Part shown: positions 32,948 to 41,001 of the stretch, piece by piece
Position numbering within the stretch: position 1 is the first letter of the stretch
How the letters are laid out: every line of letters begins with the position of its first letter
NCBI RefSeq assembly: GCF_004342025.1
Contig: NZ_SLWN01000002.1
Coordinates: 558,001-622,000 of the forward strand
DNA length: 64,000 bases
Direction of reading: 5' to 3'
Origin: Kribbella steppae
GTDB taxonomy: Bacteria > Actinomycetota > Actinomycetes > Propionibacteriales > Kribbellaceae
Position numbers and translations under genes: made by a program
Notes under the pieces: model-generated
Told to the model about the DNA's origin: nothing
Databases searched by the model: none
The model's input: the letters and a program-made list of their open reading frames with translations, nothing else

Positions 32948-32977
32948 CCTCGCCTGACCAGGACTGGTCGGGCGAGG
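32948..32977 (+). terminator. Intrinsic terminator after the propeller gene
   Basis: CCTCGCCTGACCA / TGGTCGGGCGAGG, 13-bp arms with one G-U pair and a GGAC loop, followed by TTAG. The rest of the gap to 33152 holds nothing I can call. Confidence 0.65.
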
Positions 32978-33152
32978 TTAGTGAGTGGTGGCGGTCAGGG
33001 GCCGCGCGATGCGAACCGGCCACGGCACGCAGCACCTCACGAAGTACCGCAGTAGTACTAGGTGCTATCCGATGTGGGCCAGGTGGCCGTGAGGCTCTCG
33101 TGCCGCACTCATTAGGAGTGGAGGTGGTGCGCGCGTAGTACCGGGGGAGGTG

Positions 33153-33692
33153 TCAGCGGCGGTTGGTGAGGTTTGCGTAGTAGGCGCGGGCGTCCTGTGT
33201 TCGGCCGGCGCCGAGTACTCGAAGTGCCTCTGCTAGCTCGGGGTATCGGTCGTCCAGCAGTTCGGCGGCTCCTTGGAGATCGCTTGCGGAGGCGACGTCC
33301 CGGAGTAGCGACTGGATGGCCGTGACCGGGTCGGCGGAGGCTGCTGGGTCAGTTGGGGCCTCTCGGGTTTGATCGACGGTGAGGGTCGATCGCTGCGCCG
33401 CACGAACCTCCTCGACCCTGCGAACCTGCTCAGCCGACGGCAGGGAGTCCCAGCCAGGCTCGTTCACTGTCGCCTCCAGTTGGAGCAGGCGCGACAGCAC
33501 GGCCGGATTGCTGATCTTGGCGCGCTGGCCGGACATCAGCTGCGACAGCATCGGAGCGGACAGGCCGAGTACGCCGGCGAGTTGCGCCTGGGAGAGGTCG
33601 AGATGACCGAGCAAGCGACGGAACCGTTCGCCCAGCGGTTCGCCGTACCACTCCAGCTGCAGCTTGAGGTTCCGTGCGTACAGGTCGGTCAC
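33153..33692 (-). CDS. HTH (XRE-like) DNA-binding protein
   Basis: 179 residues from GTG 33692, with GGAGG six bases upstream; an ATG at 33731 would place the start inside the palindromic operator. The HTH is GHLDLSQAQLAGVLGLSAPM, then LSQLMSGQRAKISNPAVLSR, a lambda-repressor-like domain. The C-terminal half is helical and polar with no known domain, ending LGAGRTQDARAYYANLTNRR. It is divergent from the VWA gene, with an inverted repeat over the VWA -35 box, so it probably regulates that gene and itself. It is not part of a toxin-antitoxin pair: no small partner adjoins it. Confidence 0.75.
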   Translation of the reverse strand: MTDLYARNLKLQLEWYGEPLGERFRRLLGHLDLSQAQLAGVLGLSAPMLSQLMSGQRAKISNPAVLSRLLQLEATVNEPGWDSLPSAEQVRRVEEVRAAQRSTLTVDQTREAPTDPAASADPVTAIQSLLRDVASASDLQGAAELLDDRYPELAEALRVLGAGRTQDARAYYANLTNRR

Positions 33693-33710
33693 AGGCACCT
33701 CCGTGTTACT

Positions 33711-33741
33711 GTTTGCAAATTGCATATGCAAACGCTAGGTT
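33711..33741 (+). promoter_or_regulatory. VWA gene promoter with overlapping inverted repeat
   Basis: GTTTGCA (33711-33717)-N9-TGCAAAC (33727-33733) is a perfect 7-bp inverted repeat, with GCATATGC at its centre. TTGCAA (33713-33718)-N17-TAGGTT (33736-33741) is a good promoter for the gene at 33778, its -35 lying within the left arm. Repression by the divergent HTH protein is inferred. Confidence 0.7.
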
Positions 33742-33777
33742 ATCGCATATTCACCGCTCAATGCCTCTGGAGACGCC

Positions 33778-35727
33778 ATGATACGACGCCTCGCCGCCCT
33801 GGCTGCGTTACCCGCTCTCACCGTGACGTTCGCGTTCGGAAATGCTTCGACGGCCGCTGCCGAGGGCGAGCTGTCGCCGGTGATGGTGGTCTTGGACTCC
33901 TCCGGCTCGATGACCGCCCGCGACGTAGGCGGCAGCGGGACCCGGATGGACGCCGCGAAACGAGCCGTCGTCTCGATGATCGACGGGTTGCCGGCCCAGG
34001 CTCCGGTCGGTATGGCGATCTACGGCGCAGGCACCGGATCAAGCGGGGCGGAGAAGGCCGCCGGCTGTCGCGACGTCCGGGTCGTCCAGCCGGTGAAGGC
34101 GATCGACAAACCCGCCCTCAAGGCAGCGGTGAACGCGACGAAGGCCAGCGGCTATACGCCGATCGGCCAGTCGCTGCGAGTCGCGGCCGCTCAGCTTCCG
34201 AAGGAGGGGCAGCGGTCGATCGTGCTGGTGTCCGACGGTGAGGACACCTGTGCGCCGCCGCAGCCGTGCGAGGTGGCGAAGGAGCTCAGCAAGCAGGGAG
34301 TCGACCTGCACGTGCACGCGATCGGCTTCCGTGTCGACGCGAAGGCGCGGGCCCAGCTCGCGTGCATCGCGCAGAACACCGGCGGGACCTATCACGATGC
34401 CGCCGACGCCGACTCGCTGCTCGGCGTACTGGGCCGGGTGACCGACCGAGCGCTGCGGCACTACGAACCGACCGGCGTGCCGATCACCGGTACCGCGGAT
34501 CCGTTCACGGCGCCGGCGATGACGCCCGGCCAATACCTGGACACGCTGAGCCCGGTCGAGGAACGCTTCTACGCGGCCGAGTTGAAGGCAGGTGACACCG
34601 CGTACTTCGCGGCGACGGCGGTCTTTCCGCGGGGCAACCCGCGCGAGATCGAGGTCTTGGACATCAAGATCACCGGACCGGGTGGAGCGGACTGCTACAC
34701 GCGCGAGCGTGAGCTGCACACCCGGGCGAAGGACGACGGTGGCGCGCTGACCTCGGTTCTCAGCTGGAACGGGACTGTGGCCGGCTCGTCGAAGCCAAAG
34801 GGCTGCAGCGTGCCCGGCAAGTACGTATTCCGGGTCACCCGGGACGCGAAGGACGGCACCGATCGCGTGCCGCTGGAGCTGCAGTTGCGGATCGAGCCGC
34901 CGGTGACCGGCAGCCTCGGTGAGCCGGCGCAGACCGGCCTTGTCAGTTTCGCGCAGCAGCCGGCCGGCGCTGTTCGTCCGGTCCGCGGCGGTGGTTCGTT
35001 CAACGAGGCGACCTCTCTGACGGGCTCCGGTCGCTACGGCGAGACGATCTACAACGGCGAAGAGCTGTTCTACCGCGTGAAGCTCGACTGGGGGCAGGGT
35101 CTGGCCTATCGCGTCACCTTCGGTGCCGTTCCGGATGCGCAGACGACCAACATCCGTACCGGCCTGTTCAGCCCGGTCCGCTCGGAGATGAAGTTCGACA
35201 CGACGGCCTACACCGGTACGACGAACATCCTGCCGTCGAGCGGCAAGGCGATCGCCACCCCGCGAACGGCGTACCTGAACCGCAACGCCGGCGACGCGCT
35301 GCTCCGCAAGGCGAGTGTCGACGGCTGGTACTACATCGTGGTCAAGCTGGGTACTCCCTTCGGCGACCACCAGCCGGGCGGCGTACCGGTGACGATGGAC
35401 GTGGCGGTCGCGGGCGACAAGGTCGCTGGACCCGAGTACGGCGCGTCGACCGGTGAGACCCCTGCGACCCCGACCTCGACCCCGTCGGCCGGCCAGAGCG
35501 AGCCGACCCCCTCGGGGGCCGGTACTACGGCAGGCCAAGGATCCGGTGGCGACACCAAGCCGGTGGCGGCCGAGACTTCCTCGCCACTGCCCTGGATCAT
35601 CCTCGGCGCCGCGCTCGTGCTGGGTATTGCGGTCGTCATCGCGGCGCTGATCCTTCGCCGTCGCAAGTCTCCGATGCCGCCGATGTATCCGAACGGGCCG
35701 GGGCAAGGCTGGTCTAACCAGCCTTGA
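33778..35727 (+). CDS. Secreted, membrane-anchored VWA-domain protein
   Basis: 649 residues from ATG 33778. A Sec signal (MIRRLAALAALPALTVTFAF to AAAEG) leads into a VWA domain with an intact MIDAS: D40 in VVLDSSGSM, then a Thr in SGYTPIGQSL and Asp in VLVSDGEDTC. A beta-rich region of about 330 residues follows. Near the C-terminus a Thr/Pro/Ser/Gly-rich stalk and a single helix (LPWIILGAALVLGIAVVIAA) then RRRK anchor it with most of the protein outside. It would bind a protein ligand through a metal ion. It is convergent with, and overlaps by 14 bp, a membrane kinase with a similar topology, suggesting a linked envelope-sensing role. Confidence 0.82.
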   Translation: MIRRLAALAALPALTVTFAFGNASTAAAEGELSPVMVVLDSSGSMTARDVGGSGTRMDAAKRAVVSMIDGLPAQAPVGMAIYGAGTGSSGAEKAAGCRDVRVVQPVKAIDKPALKAAVNATKASGYTPIGQSLRVAAAQLPKEGQRSIVLVSDGEDTCAPPQPCEVAKELSKQGVDLHVHAIGFRVDAKARAQLACIAQNTGGTYHDAADADSLLGVLGRVTDRALRHYEPTGVPITGTADPFTAPAMTPGQYLDTLSPVEERFYAAELKAGDTAYFAATAVFPRGNPREIEVLDIKITGPGGADCYTRERELHTRAKDDGGALTSVLSWNGTVAGSSKPKGCSVPGKYVFRVTRDAKDGTDRVPLELQLRIEPPVTGSLGEPAQTGLVSFAQQPAGAVRPVRGGGSFNEATSLTGSGRYGETIYNGEELFYRVKLDWGQGLAYRVTFGAVPDAQTTNIRTGLFSPVRSEMKFDTTAYTGTTNILPSSGKAIATPRTAYLNRNAGDALLRKASVDGWYYIVVKLGTPFGDHQPGGVPVTMDVAVAGDKVAGPEYGASTGETPATPTSTPSAGQSEPTPSGAGTTAGQGSGGDTKPVAAETSSPLPWIILGAALVLGIAVVIAALILRRRKSPMPPMYPNGPGQGWSNQP

Positions 35728-37036
35728 CCCAGCGGTAGGAGGAACCCTGCTGGCGGCACACGACCCGGGTGCCGCCAGCAGTCGTCTCGATGCTGCCAGC
35801 CTCTTGCCAACCGCACGCTCCGCCGACCTTCACTTCAGCGTTCGGCGACGGCGTGACGGGCCTGGTGCCGATCGTCTGCGGGGTGGACGACTGATTCGGC
35901 GATGGCGTCTTCTTGCCCGCCTGGTCCCCGTCGAGAGCCAGAACCGCGATCACGGCCGCCGCCACGAGCACCGCAACGCTGGACGCGGCCAGTACGACGC
36001 GACGCCTTCCCGGAGCCGGCCTGCCTTCGGGCGGCTGGGGCAGTCCGGCCAGTTGGGGCAGCTCGGTTGGCTGGAACAGCCTGGCTGGTTGGGGCAGCTC
36101 GGTTGACTGGGCCGACTCGGCCGGCGTTGGGGAGTTTGGTGGTTCTGGATGGTCCGGGGGCTTGGGTGTCTCGGCGAGAGCCGCGTACGGTCCGGGAAGT
36201 GGCGGGAGGTGGTCGAAGACCTCGATCGGTTCTCCGTCGAGCGTGAACGCCGGGAGTTTCAACGGTTCCGCCAGAAGTGGCGCAAGCGCCGCCAGCGCGT
36301 CCTTGGCCGAGGGGGTGCGGTCAGCCGCCTCGGGGTGCGCCAGGCTCTCGACGACACGCCACAGGACGCTTTCGTCGGCCGCATCCGCAGGACGGCTCGG
36401 CGGTGGGCCGGTGGCCGGTGGTTCCTCGCCGGTCAGGAGTTGCCAGCCCGTGACGCCCGCGGCGTACAGGTCCTGGCTGATGGAAGGCGGCTCGCCGGCG
36501 AGCGCCTCGGGTGCGACGTACCCCGGCGTGCCGACGACCGCGCCGTGCTGGGTGAGGCGCGGTTCTCCCAGCGACAACGCGATGCCGAAGTCGCTCAGCC
36601 GGAGTACGGGACGACCGGTACCGGTGATTTCGAGCAGGAGGTTCGCCGGCTTGATGTCCCGGTGGACCAGCCCGGCGGCGTGGACCTGATCGAGCGCGCC
36701 CAGCAACTGCGCCAGCAGCTCAGCCGCATAGCGCTCGGGCAGCGGACCGAAGTCTGCGACCAGACTACTCACCGAACCACCACCGACCAGGTCCATGGCC
36801 AGCAGAGCCTGATCGTCCTCGGCCACCCAGCTGTATGGGCTCAGCACATGCGGGTGATCCAGCCGGAGCCTCTGCTCGCGAACGAACCGAAGCATGGATC
36901 CCGCATGCCGCTGCCGAAGCACCTTCGCAGCGCAGAGCCGCCCCAGCCGACGATCCCAAGCACGCCAGACCACACTGTTGCCACCTGCATCAACCGGGTC
37001 GATGAGCTCAAACCGCCCGGCAAACACGTCACCCAC
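35714..37036 (-). CDS. Transmembrane Ser/Thr protein kinase (PknB-like)
   Basis: 440 residues from GTG 37036, five bases after GGAGGG; upstream in-frame codons lack homology. The kinase core begins VFAGRFELIDPVDAGGNSVV, with Lys38 in CAAKVL, HRDIKPANLL (catalytic loop, residues 125-134), LSDFGIALS (DFG 149-151) and VGTPGYVAPEAL. A Pro/Ser-rich juxtamembrane segment leads to one helix (about 347-368) and a short outside domain with two cysteines (GGACGWQEAG and TRVVCRQQG), probably disulfide-linked. No PASTA repeats are present. The Gly-rich loop is degenerate (DAGGNS) but all catalytic residues remain. Confidence 0.85.
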   Translation of the reverse strand: MGDVFAGRFELIDPVDAGGNSVVWRAWDRRLGRLCAAKVLRQRHAGSMLRFVREQRLRLDHPHVLSPYSWVAEDDQALLAMDLVGGGSVSSLVADFGPLPERYAAELLAQLLGALDQVHAAGLVHRDIKPANLLLEITGTGRPVLRLSDFGIALSLGEPRLTQHGAVVGTPGYVAPEALAGEPPSISQDLYAAGVTGWQLLTGEEPPATGPPPSRPADAADESVLWRVVESLAHPEAADRTPSAKDALAALAPLLAEPLKLPAFTLDGEPIEVFDHLPPLPGPYAALAETPKPPDHPEPPNSPTPAESAQSTELPQPARLFQPTELPQLAGLPQPPEGRPAPGRRRVVLAASSVAVLVAAAVIAVLALDGDQAGKKTPSPNQSSTPQTIGTRPVTPSPNAEVKVGGACGWQEAGSIETTAGGTRVVCRQQGSSYRWVKAG

Positions 37037-37208
37037 CACGACCCTCCGCTCACCTGGTCCAAAGCACCCCGACGATAGATCAGGTACGGCGTCCCCCACG
37101 CGCCCGCCACCTCCGCTGTCTACGTCGCTCCGGCTCTGGGCGCTCCCACCCACCTTGGTGAAGCGCTCCTGCGTCGCTCCGGCTCCAGCCTCCAAATTTC
37201 ATGCCGGT

Positions 37209-37376
37209 TCGGCGTGTCGCTGAACCGTGTTCTGGCTGCCTTCTGATGCCGGTGTCCTTGCCGGTGCGGATCCGGTCTTCGACTCGGGCGTGGCCGCGGT
37301 GGCGCATCTCGAGGTCGGCGAGTTGGCCGCCGCGGGTGGCGGTGAGGAAGGCGGTGAAAGCTGAGCTCGTAGTCAC
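37209..37376 (-). pseudogene. IS1380-family transposase C-terminal remnant
   Basis: About 56 codons read FTAFLTATRGGQLADLEMRH, then RGHARVEDRIRTGKDTGIRR. This is the conserved C-terminal block of IS1380 transposases (pattern 'QLA.LE.RHR.RAR.EDRIR..KDTGLR'). Nothing upstream or downstream continues the protein, and no terminal inverted repeats are visible. It is therefore a fossil of an insertion element rather than an active one. The GTG-rich DNA between it and the kinase start shows no other gene. Confidence 0.65.
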
Positions 37377-37648
37377 GCTAGGGCGCCGTCCGCGCGACGG
37401 CGCCCTCGTCGTACGTCGACGCCGCTCGGCCGTCGTACGACCACGAAATCAACGGCGTTACGAGTCCGAACGCGGGCCGAGGATGCTGTGTACGATCGCG
37501 CCCGCGGGAATCTCCGAGGTCCCGTGTTCTCTCTCGTATCAGCTCCAGCAGTTTCGTTCGGAGCTCGTGGGCCGGTTCGCCAAGGCCGATCGCGCTGAGG
37601 ACCAACGCTCGAGGCTGCCATCACCGCCGCAACACCGACTTATGAGGT
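37377..37648. other. Gap with terminator-like hairpin and no supported gene
   Basis: GGGCGCCGTC (37381-37390) and GACGGCGCCC (37396-37405) form a perfect 10-bp stem with a 5-nt loop. A 75-codon minus-strand frame (37378-37605, with HELRTKLLELIRERTRDLG) ends at this hairpin and might be a small gene or a decayed one, but I recognise no family and do not call it. Confidence 0.4.
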
Positions 37649-38137
37649 TCAGGCGGGGGATTTGTCGGGGTCGATTTGCTGGGCGAGGTACTGCTGGGGG
37701 CCGACTCGTTGGATCGCGTCGAGTTGGGTTTCGAACCAGTCGACGTGTTTCTCCTCGTCGCGGACCATCTCCTCGAAGACGGCGGCGGTGCCGTGGTCGC
37801 CGAGGTCGTGGCACTCCTTCGCGGAGGCGTTGAACTTCGCCACCGCGGAGTGCTCGCTCTCGAGGCCCAGCCGGAGCATCTCCTGGGCGTCCTCACCGAC
37901 CGTCACGGCGCCCAGCTTCTGCAGGTTCGGGTGACCGTCGAACAGCAGGATGCGGTTGATCAGCGCGTCGGCGTCTTTCATCTCGTCGATGGACAGGTCG
38001 TAGAAGACCTTCCCCAGCCGGCTGAATCCCCAGTTGTCGAGCATCCTGGCTTCCAGGAAGTACCCGTTGATCACCGTCAGCTCGAGCGTCAGCGCCTCGT
38101 TGAGCAGTACGACGACGCGTGGGTTAACCGGTTGCAC
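37649..38137 (-). CDS. bfr: Bacterioferritin
   Basis: 162 residues from GTG 38137, six bases after GGAGG; its start lies inside the end of bfd. Four-helix ferritin fold: NEALTLELTVINGYFLEARM, then IDEMKDADALINRILLFDGH, NLQKLGAVTVGED and RDEEKHVDWFETQLDAIQRV. The haem ligand Met53 and the ferroxidase ligands E19, E52, E95, E128 and H131 are in place. The histidine expected after E52-M-K, present in other bacterioferritins (EMKHA or EMRHA), is Asp55 here. It stores iron as a 24-mer shell, with Bfd helping release it. The substitution may slow ferroxidase activity. Confidence 0.88.
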   Translation of the reverse strand: MQPVNPRVVVLLNEALTLELTVINGYFLEARMLDNWGFSRLGKVFYDLSIDEMKDADALINRILLFDGHPNLQKLGAVTVGEDAQEMLRLGLESEHSAVAKFNASAKECHDLGDHGTAAVFEEMVRDEEKHVDWFETQLDAIQRVGPQQYLAQQIDPDKSPA

Positions 38138-38333
38138 CTGCCACCTCCGTGAACGATGGTGCCGGGACCGACCTCCCATGCTGGCACAACAACCGCTTGA
38201 GCGAGAAGACGCAGCCACCACAGTTCCGCCCGGCCCCGGTCGCCCCGCACACCTGCGCGACCGTGCTAGCGCCGTCCTCGATGCTCTCGAGGACCTCCCG
38301 GTCGCTGACGACCTCACAATGGCAGACGATCAC
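38124..38333 (-). CDS. bfd: Bacterioferritin-associated ferredoxin
   Basis: 69 residues from GTG 38333. The [2Fe-2S] cysteines are C4 and C6 (IVCHCEVVSD) and C38 and C41 (GRNCGGC), the BFD-like fold with the DREVLESIEDGASTVAQVCG helix pair. It passes electrons to bacterioferritin haem so that stored iron can be released. It overlaps bfr by 14 bp, and an IdeR/DmdR-type box abuts its start codon, so the pair is iron-regulated. The C-terminal 25 residues (LLCQHGRSVPAPSF) form an extension usual in actinobacterial Bfd. Confidence 0.88.
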   Translation of the reverse strand: MIVCHCEVVSDREVLESIEDGASTVAQVCGATGAGRNCGGCVFSLKRLLCQHGRSVPAPSFTEVAGATG

Positions 38334-38352
38334 GCAGGTGAGGCTACCCTAA
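38334..38352 (-). promoter_or_regulatory. IdeR/DmdR iron box
   Basis: On the minus strand TTAGGGTAGCCTCACCTGC matches the consensus TTAGGTTAGSCTAACCTAA at 15 of 19 positions (counting either base at the centre). It ends directly at the bfd start codon and includes a TAGGGT -10-like hexamer. Repression by iron-loaded IdeR is the expected role; in some species IdeR activates storage genes instead, but activator sites lie further upstream. Confidence 0.8.
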
Positions 38353-38443
38353 CCTCCAGGCCAGACACGACCGCGGCCCGAGCAGTCCCGGATATCGGAC
38401 CCAACTGATCCTGCTGCATCGACGAGGGCGTGCGCGATCTAGG

Positions 38444-38632
38444 GGCATCCTCTTCGCCTTCGGCTCGCGCTTCGGCCGCCATGCCCTCTACGTGAAGGAC
38501 ACCGACGACTACGCCGGCGAACCGCCGTACCGGTTCACCGGCGGCAGGATCAACCGGGTCGCGATCGACGTCAGCGGCGACTCGTACCTCGACCTCGAAC
38601 GTGAAGCCGCCCTCATGCTCCTGCGCGAGTAG
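38444..38632 (+). pseudogene. Arylsulfatase C-terminal remnant
   Basis: A startless frame ends at a TAG at 38630 and reads GILFAFGSRFGRHALYVKDT, then YRFTGGRINRVAIDVSGDSY and LDLEREAALMLLRE. These two stretches are the C-terminal blocks of bacterial arylsulfatases ('G.L.A.G.RFGG..LYvKDG' and 'F.FTG.I..V.iD'). About 80 residues that normally lie between them are deleted, and the sulfatase catalytic domain is absent. A dead fragment, close to the IS1380 remnant. Confidence 0.6.
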
Positions 38633-38639
38633 GCGTGGT

Positions 38640-38669
38640 GAGGGCACCACCCGCTGCGGTGGTGCCCTC
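38640..38669. terminator. Bidirectional terminator
   Basis: GAGGGCACCACC / GGTGGTGCCCTC, perfect 12-bp arms with a 6-nt loop, between the sulfatase remnant and the DinB gene end at 38680. Confidence 0.8.
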
Positions 38670-38679
38670 GGCCGTGACG

Positions 38680-39210
38680 TCAGCCCATGGATTTTTGGCC
38701 GTCGATGGTTTCGCGGATGATGTCGGCGTGGCCGGCGTGTTGGGCGGTTTCGGCGGCGATGTGGAGGAGGACGCGGCGGACCGACCAGAAGACGCCCGGC
38801 GGCTGCCACGGGGCGGCCGGGAGTTCGTAGGTCTTGTCGAGGTCGAGGGTGCGGACGAGGTCGTCGGTGGCGGCCGCGACCTTCTCGTACTCCGCCAGTA
38901 CGCCGGCCAGCGTCTCCCCGTCGGTGAGCCGGAACTGGCTCTCCCACTCGGCGATCAGCTCCGGGGTGAACTCGATCTCCTCCGGCACCTCCTCGCCGCC
39001 GCCCGCCTGAGCGAACTCGGCCCACTTGCGCTCGACCGCGGTGACGTGCTTGATCAGCCCACCGACCGTCAGCGCGCTGACGGTACTGCGCGTGTTCGCC
39101 TGCTCGTCGGACAGACCGTCGGCAGTGTGCCGAAGGAAGTACCGATGCTTGCCAAGGAAGTCGAGGATGTCAGCCCGCTCACCGGTCACGATCTGCTCGT
39201 TCGTCGTCAT
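38680..39210 (-). CDS. DinB-superfamily protein (DUF664, mycothiol-transferase-like)
   Basis: 176 residues. Four-helix DinB fold with the three metal-ligand histidines in the expected spots: GGLIKHVTAVERKW after helix 2, and LLHIAAETAQHAGHADIIRE, which contributes two. FLRHTADGLSDEQANTRST opens the domain. Actinobacterial relatives include thiol S-transferases using mycothiol, so a detoxifying role is possible, but the substrate is unknown. Divergent from the HD-GYP regulator, 52 bp apart. Confidence 0.82.
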   Translation of the reverse strand: MTTNEQIVTGERADILDFLGKHRYFLRHTADGLSDEQANTRSTVSALTVGGLIKHVTAVERKWAEFAQAGGGEEVPEEIEFTPELIAEWESQFRLTDGETLAGVLAEYEKVAAATDDLVRTLDLDKTYELPAAPWQPPGVFWSVRRVLLHIAAETAQHAGHADIIRETIDGQKSMG

Positions 39211-39262
39211 ACATCGACCCTAAGATCCATAGCGGCCAGCTTCTGACCTCTACTCGGAGACG

Positions 39263-40945
39263 ATGGCGATCTCCTCGCCCTTCGAGCCTGACTTCTGGTA
39301 CGACGTCGGACGGGCTGTGCTCGACAGCAGGGCGGCGTACGGTCGAGGTGTGGCAGGTGAGCCGGCCCGGATCCAGGACGAGATCCGTACCGCCGAGGTG
39401 ATCGCGTCACTGTGCCTGGCAACGGATCTCGGCATGGGGCTTCCGCTCGAGCACGGCCTGCAGAGCACCCAGTTCGCGATGCGGCTTGCCGATCGTCTGG
39501 GGGTCGACTCCGCAACCGCGTCGCAGACCTACTACGGATGCCTGCTGTTCTACGTCGGGTGCACTGTGGACGCCGAGATCAGCGCCGAGTTGTTCAAGGG
39601 CGATCTGCTCACGAACTTCAACTCGGTGATGTTCGGGTCCCCCGCGCAAACGATGGCCGGCATCCTGCGCGCATTGGCCGATCCAGAAAGCCCGATGCCT
39701 GTCCGCGCACTGCAGGCGGCCGGCCGCCTGCCGACGGCGGTTCGGGGTCATCGCCGTCACATCGCCGCGATGTGCGAGGTCGCCCAGCTCCTGAGCGAAC
39801 GGCTCGGTGTGTCGCCCGAGGTGCAACAACTATTCGCCCACCTCACCGATCGTTGGGACGGCAAAGGCCAGCCTGGTGGCCTCCAGGGCGAGGAGATGGC
39901 ACTCCCGTTACGGATCATCCACGTGGCGCGCGACGCCGCTCTGCAGCGCATGATCGGTGGCGTGGACCATGCCGCACGTGTGGTCCGGGAGCGAGCCGGA
40001 GGCGCCTTCGATCCAGCGATAGCGGCGCGACTGGCGGATGAGGCGACCGACGTCCTGGCGCTCGACGACGAGCGGTCTGCCTGGGACGACGTCCTCGCGG
40101 CCGAGCCCACTCCTCAGCTGACGTTGCGGGGCGAGGCGATCGACCGGGCGCTCGCGGCGATGGGTGACTTCGCTGATCTGGCTTCGACGTACCTGGTCGG
40201 TCACTCGGCGGGTGTCGCGGAGCTGGCCGAGGCCGCGGCACAGCGGTGCGGCTTTCCACCTGGCGACGTGGTGGCGACACGGCGGGCCGCGCTCGTCCAC
40301 GACGTGGGGCGCGTCGCGGTCTCCGTCCTTATCTGGCAGAAGGCCGGGCGGTTGTCGCCGCACGAGTGGGAACAGGTCAGGCTGCACGCGTACCACTCCG
40401 AACGCGTCCTGTGCCGATCGCCATTTCTCGCATCTCTTGTTCCGGTGGCGACGTACCACCACGAGCGGCTCGACGGCGCCGGCTATCACCGCGGGGCGAC
40501 AGTGGCTGCCCTCACGCCTCCGGCGCGCCTGCTCGCCGCCGCGGACGTGTACCACGCACTGACCGAGCAGCGTCCGCACCGCGCCGCGCTGACGCCGGAG
40601 CAGGCGGCTGACCTGCTCGGCCAAGAGGCGCGCGGTGGGCGGCTGGACGCCGACAGCGTCGCCGCGGTACTCGACGCGGCCGGGCATCGGACCCGGCGTG
40701 TCACCCGGCCCGCGGGGTTGACCGAGCGAGAGGCCGAGGTCGTCGGACTACTCGCCCGCGGCTTGCAGACAAAGCAGATCGCGCGCGTGCTCGGGATCTC
40801 AGCCAAGACCGCGGACCGCCATATCCAGAACGCCTACGCCAAGATCGGCATCTCGACCCGAGCTGCTGCCACCGTGTTCGCGATGCAGCACGGTCTCGCC
40901 GCATGGGGAGAACTCCCGATGGTTCCAACCGGTGGCCGACCGTAG
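39263..40945 (+). CDS. HD-GYP-like domain and LuxR-type HTH regulator
   Basis: 560 residues from ATG 39263; GTG 39350 (VAGEPARIQDEIRTAEVIAS) is an alternative start closer to the conserved part. The centre has an HD domain in degenerate HD-GYP form: AALVHDVGRVAVSVLIWQKA, HAYHSERVLCRSPFLA, YHHERLDGAGYHRGATVAAL. The HD dyad and several HD-GYP histidines are kept, and 'HERLDGAGYH' replaces the usual 'HE..dG.GYP'. An earlier half (TDRWDGKGQPGGLQGEEM) repeats the 'DG.G.P.gl.G' pattern, suggesting two tandem HD units. Residues about 495-550 form a LuxR/GerE HTH: LTEREAEVVGLLARGLQTKQ, IARVLGISAKTADRHIQNAY, AKIGISTRA. It is a likely cytoplasmic one-component regulator. Confidence 0.83.
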   Translation: MAISSPFEPDFWYDVGRAVLDSRAAYGRGVAGEPARIQDEIRTAEVIASLCLATDLGMGLPLEHGLQSTQFAMRLADRLGVDSATASQTYYGCLLFYVGCTVDAEISAELFKGDLLTNFNSVMFGSPAQTMAGILRALADPESPMPVRALQAAGRLPTAVRGHRRHIAAMCEVAQLLSERLGVSPEVQQLFAHLTDRWDGKGQPGGLQGEEMALPLRIIHVARDAALQRMIGGVDHAARVVRERAGGAFDPAIAARLADEATDVLALDDERSAWDDVLAAEPTPQLTLRGEAIDRALAAMGDFADLASTYLVGHSAGVAELAEAAAQRCGFPPGDVVATRRAALVHDVGRVAVSVLIWQKAGRLSPHEWEQVRLHAYHSERVLCRSPFLASLVPVATYHHERLDGAGYHRGATVAALTPPARLLAAADVYHALTEQRPHRAALTPEQAADLLGQEARGGRLDADSVAAVLDAAGHRTRRVTRPAGLTEREAEVVGLLARGLQTKQIARVLGISAKTADRHIQNAYAKIGISTRAAATVFAMQHGLAAWGELPMVPTGGRP

Positions 40946-41001
40946 CGTCGCAGACGAGCGCACCCGGCAGATCGATCGGGTGCCGTCAGACGGAGGCGGT
41001 C

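Noticed and set aside
33153..33692. HTH protein as an antitoxin
   Set aside because: No small toxin-like neighbour; the divergent gene is a large secreted VWA protein.
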